Source of the DNA: Desulfobulbaceae bacterium
GTDB lineage: Bacteria; Desulfobacterota; Desulfobulbia; Desulfobulbales; Desulfobulbaceae
Reading direction: 5' to 3'
NCBI GenBank assembly: GCA_007121995.1
Contig: SKJK01000203.1
Location: 1 to 7,350, forward strand
DNA length: 7,350 nucleotides
Part shown: one piece after another, positions 6,630 through 7,350 of the stretch
How positions within the stretch are numbered: position 1 is the stretch's first letter
Layout of the letters: each line of letters opens with the position of its first letter
Position numbers and translations under genes: made by a program
The notes under the pieces: generated by a model
What the model saw: only the letters and a program-made list of their open reading frames with translations
Told to the model about the DNA's origin: nothing
Databases searched by the model: none

Positions 6630-7256
6630 ATGTCGTTTTCATTCTGGCATCGTATCACCCGGATTTTTTCCGGGAAAAGTGCTTCGCAGGCCGTACTCGC
6701 AGAGAAACGCGAACCATCCCTGGCAGATGTGCAAGCTTGCCTAAGCGAAGAATTTCGAGTCCTGAGAAAAACCCTGCGCAAACAGACGCATCTGATGGAA
6801 GAAACACGGTCCAGGTTGGATGAACCAGCCCGGTCTGCATCCGGGGAAGGTCATGGGGCAGGGCTGATGCGACTTGCTTCGACTTTTTTTCATCTCGAAC
6901 AGTCTCTGCAAGGACAAACCATTGATTCCCCCCAACGACGGGAGGCTGTTGCCCTTTTCTGGCTCCAGATCGAACAACTCCTGGGCAACGAGGATATTCG
7001 CATCATTCGTGAACTGGGTGGAGATTTTGACCCCCGGTTGCATCGGGCGGTCCTGGTACGTGATCCCGATCCCCCGAATAATGTGGTTGTTGAAATACTG
7101 GAACCTGGTTTCATCATTCATGGCCAGGTCAGTAAACCGGCTAAGGTTATCCTCGGAAGGGAAGAAGACCAGGATGAGAACTCGATTGCCGAAAACCTGA
7201 CCATGACCAATTACGAGAGTTGTACCAGTGTACTTGACCGCGCTCCTGTCTTGTAA
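6630..7256 (+). CDS. Divergent GrpE-like nucleotide exchange factor
   Basis: The C-terminal third of this 208-residue protein matches the GrpE beta domain. DFDPRLHRAVLV (132-143) corresponds to the FDPxLHEAV motif, and VVEILEPGFIIHGQVSKPAK (153-172) to VVExLQKGYxLxGRVxRPAxV. Upstream helices (about 80-130, such as LASTFFHLEQSL and LQIEQLLGNEDIRIIRELG) resemble the GrpE dimer region. The N-terminus (1-70) is charged and unlike housekeeping GrpE. GrpE releases ADP from Hsp70 in the cytosol. The divergence, the location away from a visible dnaK/dnaJ locus and the putative Hsp70 start downstream suggest a dedicated partner rather than the main GrpE. The acidic tail after 177 is an addition. ATG 6630 follows AAGAGGT with a short 3-base gap. 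The frame is open upstream to 6513, but no start codon occurs there. Confidence 0.8.
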   Translation: MSFSFWHRITRIFSGKSASQAVLAEKREPSLADVQACLSEEFRVLRKTLRKQTHLMEETRSRLDEPARSASGEGHGAGLMRLASTFFHLEQSLQGQTIDSPQRREAVALFWLQIEQLLGNEDIRIIRELGGDFDPRLHRAVLVRDPDPPNNVVVEILEPGFIIHGQVSKPAKVILGREEDQDENSIAENLTMTNYESCTSVLDRAPVL

Positions 7257-7284
7257 ACAATCGAAGGCATTCCGGATTTGTCCA

Positions 7285-7333
7285 GGCGCTGCTACGCGCC
7301 GAAGCCCCCCCCACTGAGCGGGTCGTTGCGACC
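7285..7333 (+). repeat. Pair of short hairpins before the putative Hsp70 start
   Basis: GGCGC (7285-7289) pairs with GCGCC (7296-7300) around a 6-nt loop. GGTCG (7321-7325) pairs with CGACC (7329-7333) around a 3-nt loop. A run of eight C (7305-7312) lies between them. There is no T tract, so this is a structured leader at most, ending 5 bases before ATG 7339, where it could hinder ribosome binding. Confidence 0.35.
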
Positions 7334-7338
7334 GTACA

Positions 7339-7350
7339 ATGGTGGGGATA
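7339..7350 (+). CDS. Probable start of an Hsp70 (DnaK-like) gene (3' partial)
   Basis: The last 12 bases read Met-Val-Gly-Ile, which fits the opening of many Hsp70 ATPases (M-(I/V)-GID-GTTNS). A stop at 7315-7317 in this frame means that ATG 7339, or GTG 7342, would be the start. The GrpE-like gene immediately upstream makes an Hsp70 the expected neighbour. Only four residues are visible and no clear ribosome site is present, so this rests mainly on context. Confidence 0.4.

Noticed and set aside
6289..6642. Minus-strand frame of 117 codons covering the gap
   Set aside because: There is no family resemblance and the composition is unlike the neighbouring proteins.
7283..7348. Open frame reading QALLRAEAPPTERVVATVQW
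   Set aside because: It looks protein-like, but no start codon exists for it, and it conflicts with the Hsp70-like frame.

Overview
The window is a plus-strand run of bacterial genes with moderate-to-high G+C and little spacing. I read a 3' part of a response-regulator adenylate cyclase, a DUF2868 membrane protein overlapping a DUF3482-type GTPase, a radical SAM enzyme with a cobalamin-binding-like N-terminal half, an uncharacterised reading frame that may be a detached part of that enzyme, a divergent GrpE-like protein, and four codons that look like the start of an Hsp70-type gene. The gene set suits a Gram-negative proteobacterium or a Desulfobacterota-like anaerobe. That placement is a guess from gene content, since there is no rRNA or other marker.

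Layout. Positions 1-959 hold the receiver plus class III cyclase gene, cut off at its 5' end. Positions 960-1186 are non-coding, with a hairpin followed by T residues that probably ends the cyclase transcript. Positions 1187-4254 hold the DUF2868/GTPase pair, joined by an ATGA overlap. A 73-base gap leads to the radical SAM gene (about 4328-5755). The same reading frame stays coding-like after its TAG, crosses one more stop (TAA at 5786), and runs on to 6319. Positions 6320-6629 have no convincing gene, only a possible 31-codon small ORF and short inverted repeats. Positions 6630-7256 encode the GrpE-like protein. Positions 7257-7338 contain two short hairpins, and 7339-7350 reads Met-Val-Gly-Ile, the way many Hsp70 ATPases begin.

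How the parts may work together. The cyclase is probably a separate signalling gene. The membrane protein and GTPase are almost certainly one functional unit. The GrpE-like protein and the putative Hsp70 would form a second, specialised chaperone unit. All genes from 1187 onward are co-directional, so a membrane-anchored GTPase, a radical SAM enzyme and a private Hsp70 cycle may belong to one uncharacterised system. This linkage is inferred from order and orientation only. The least ordinary observation is the radical SAM frame interrupted by TAG and TAA.
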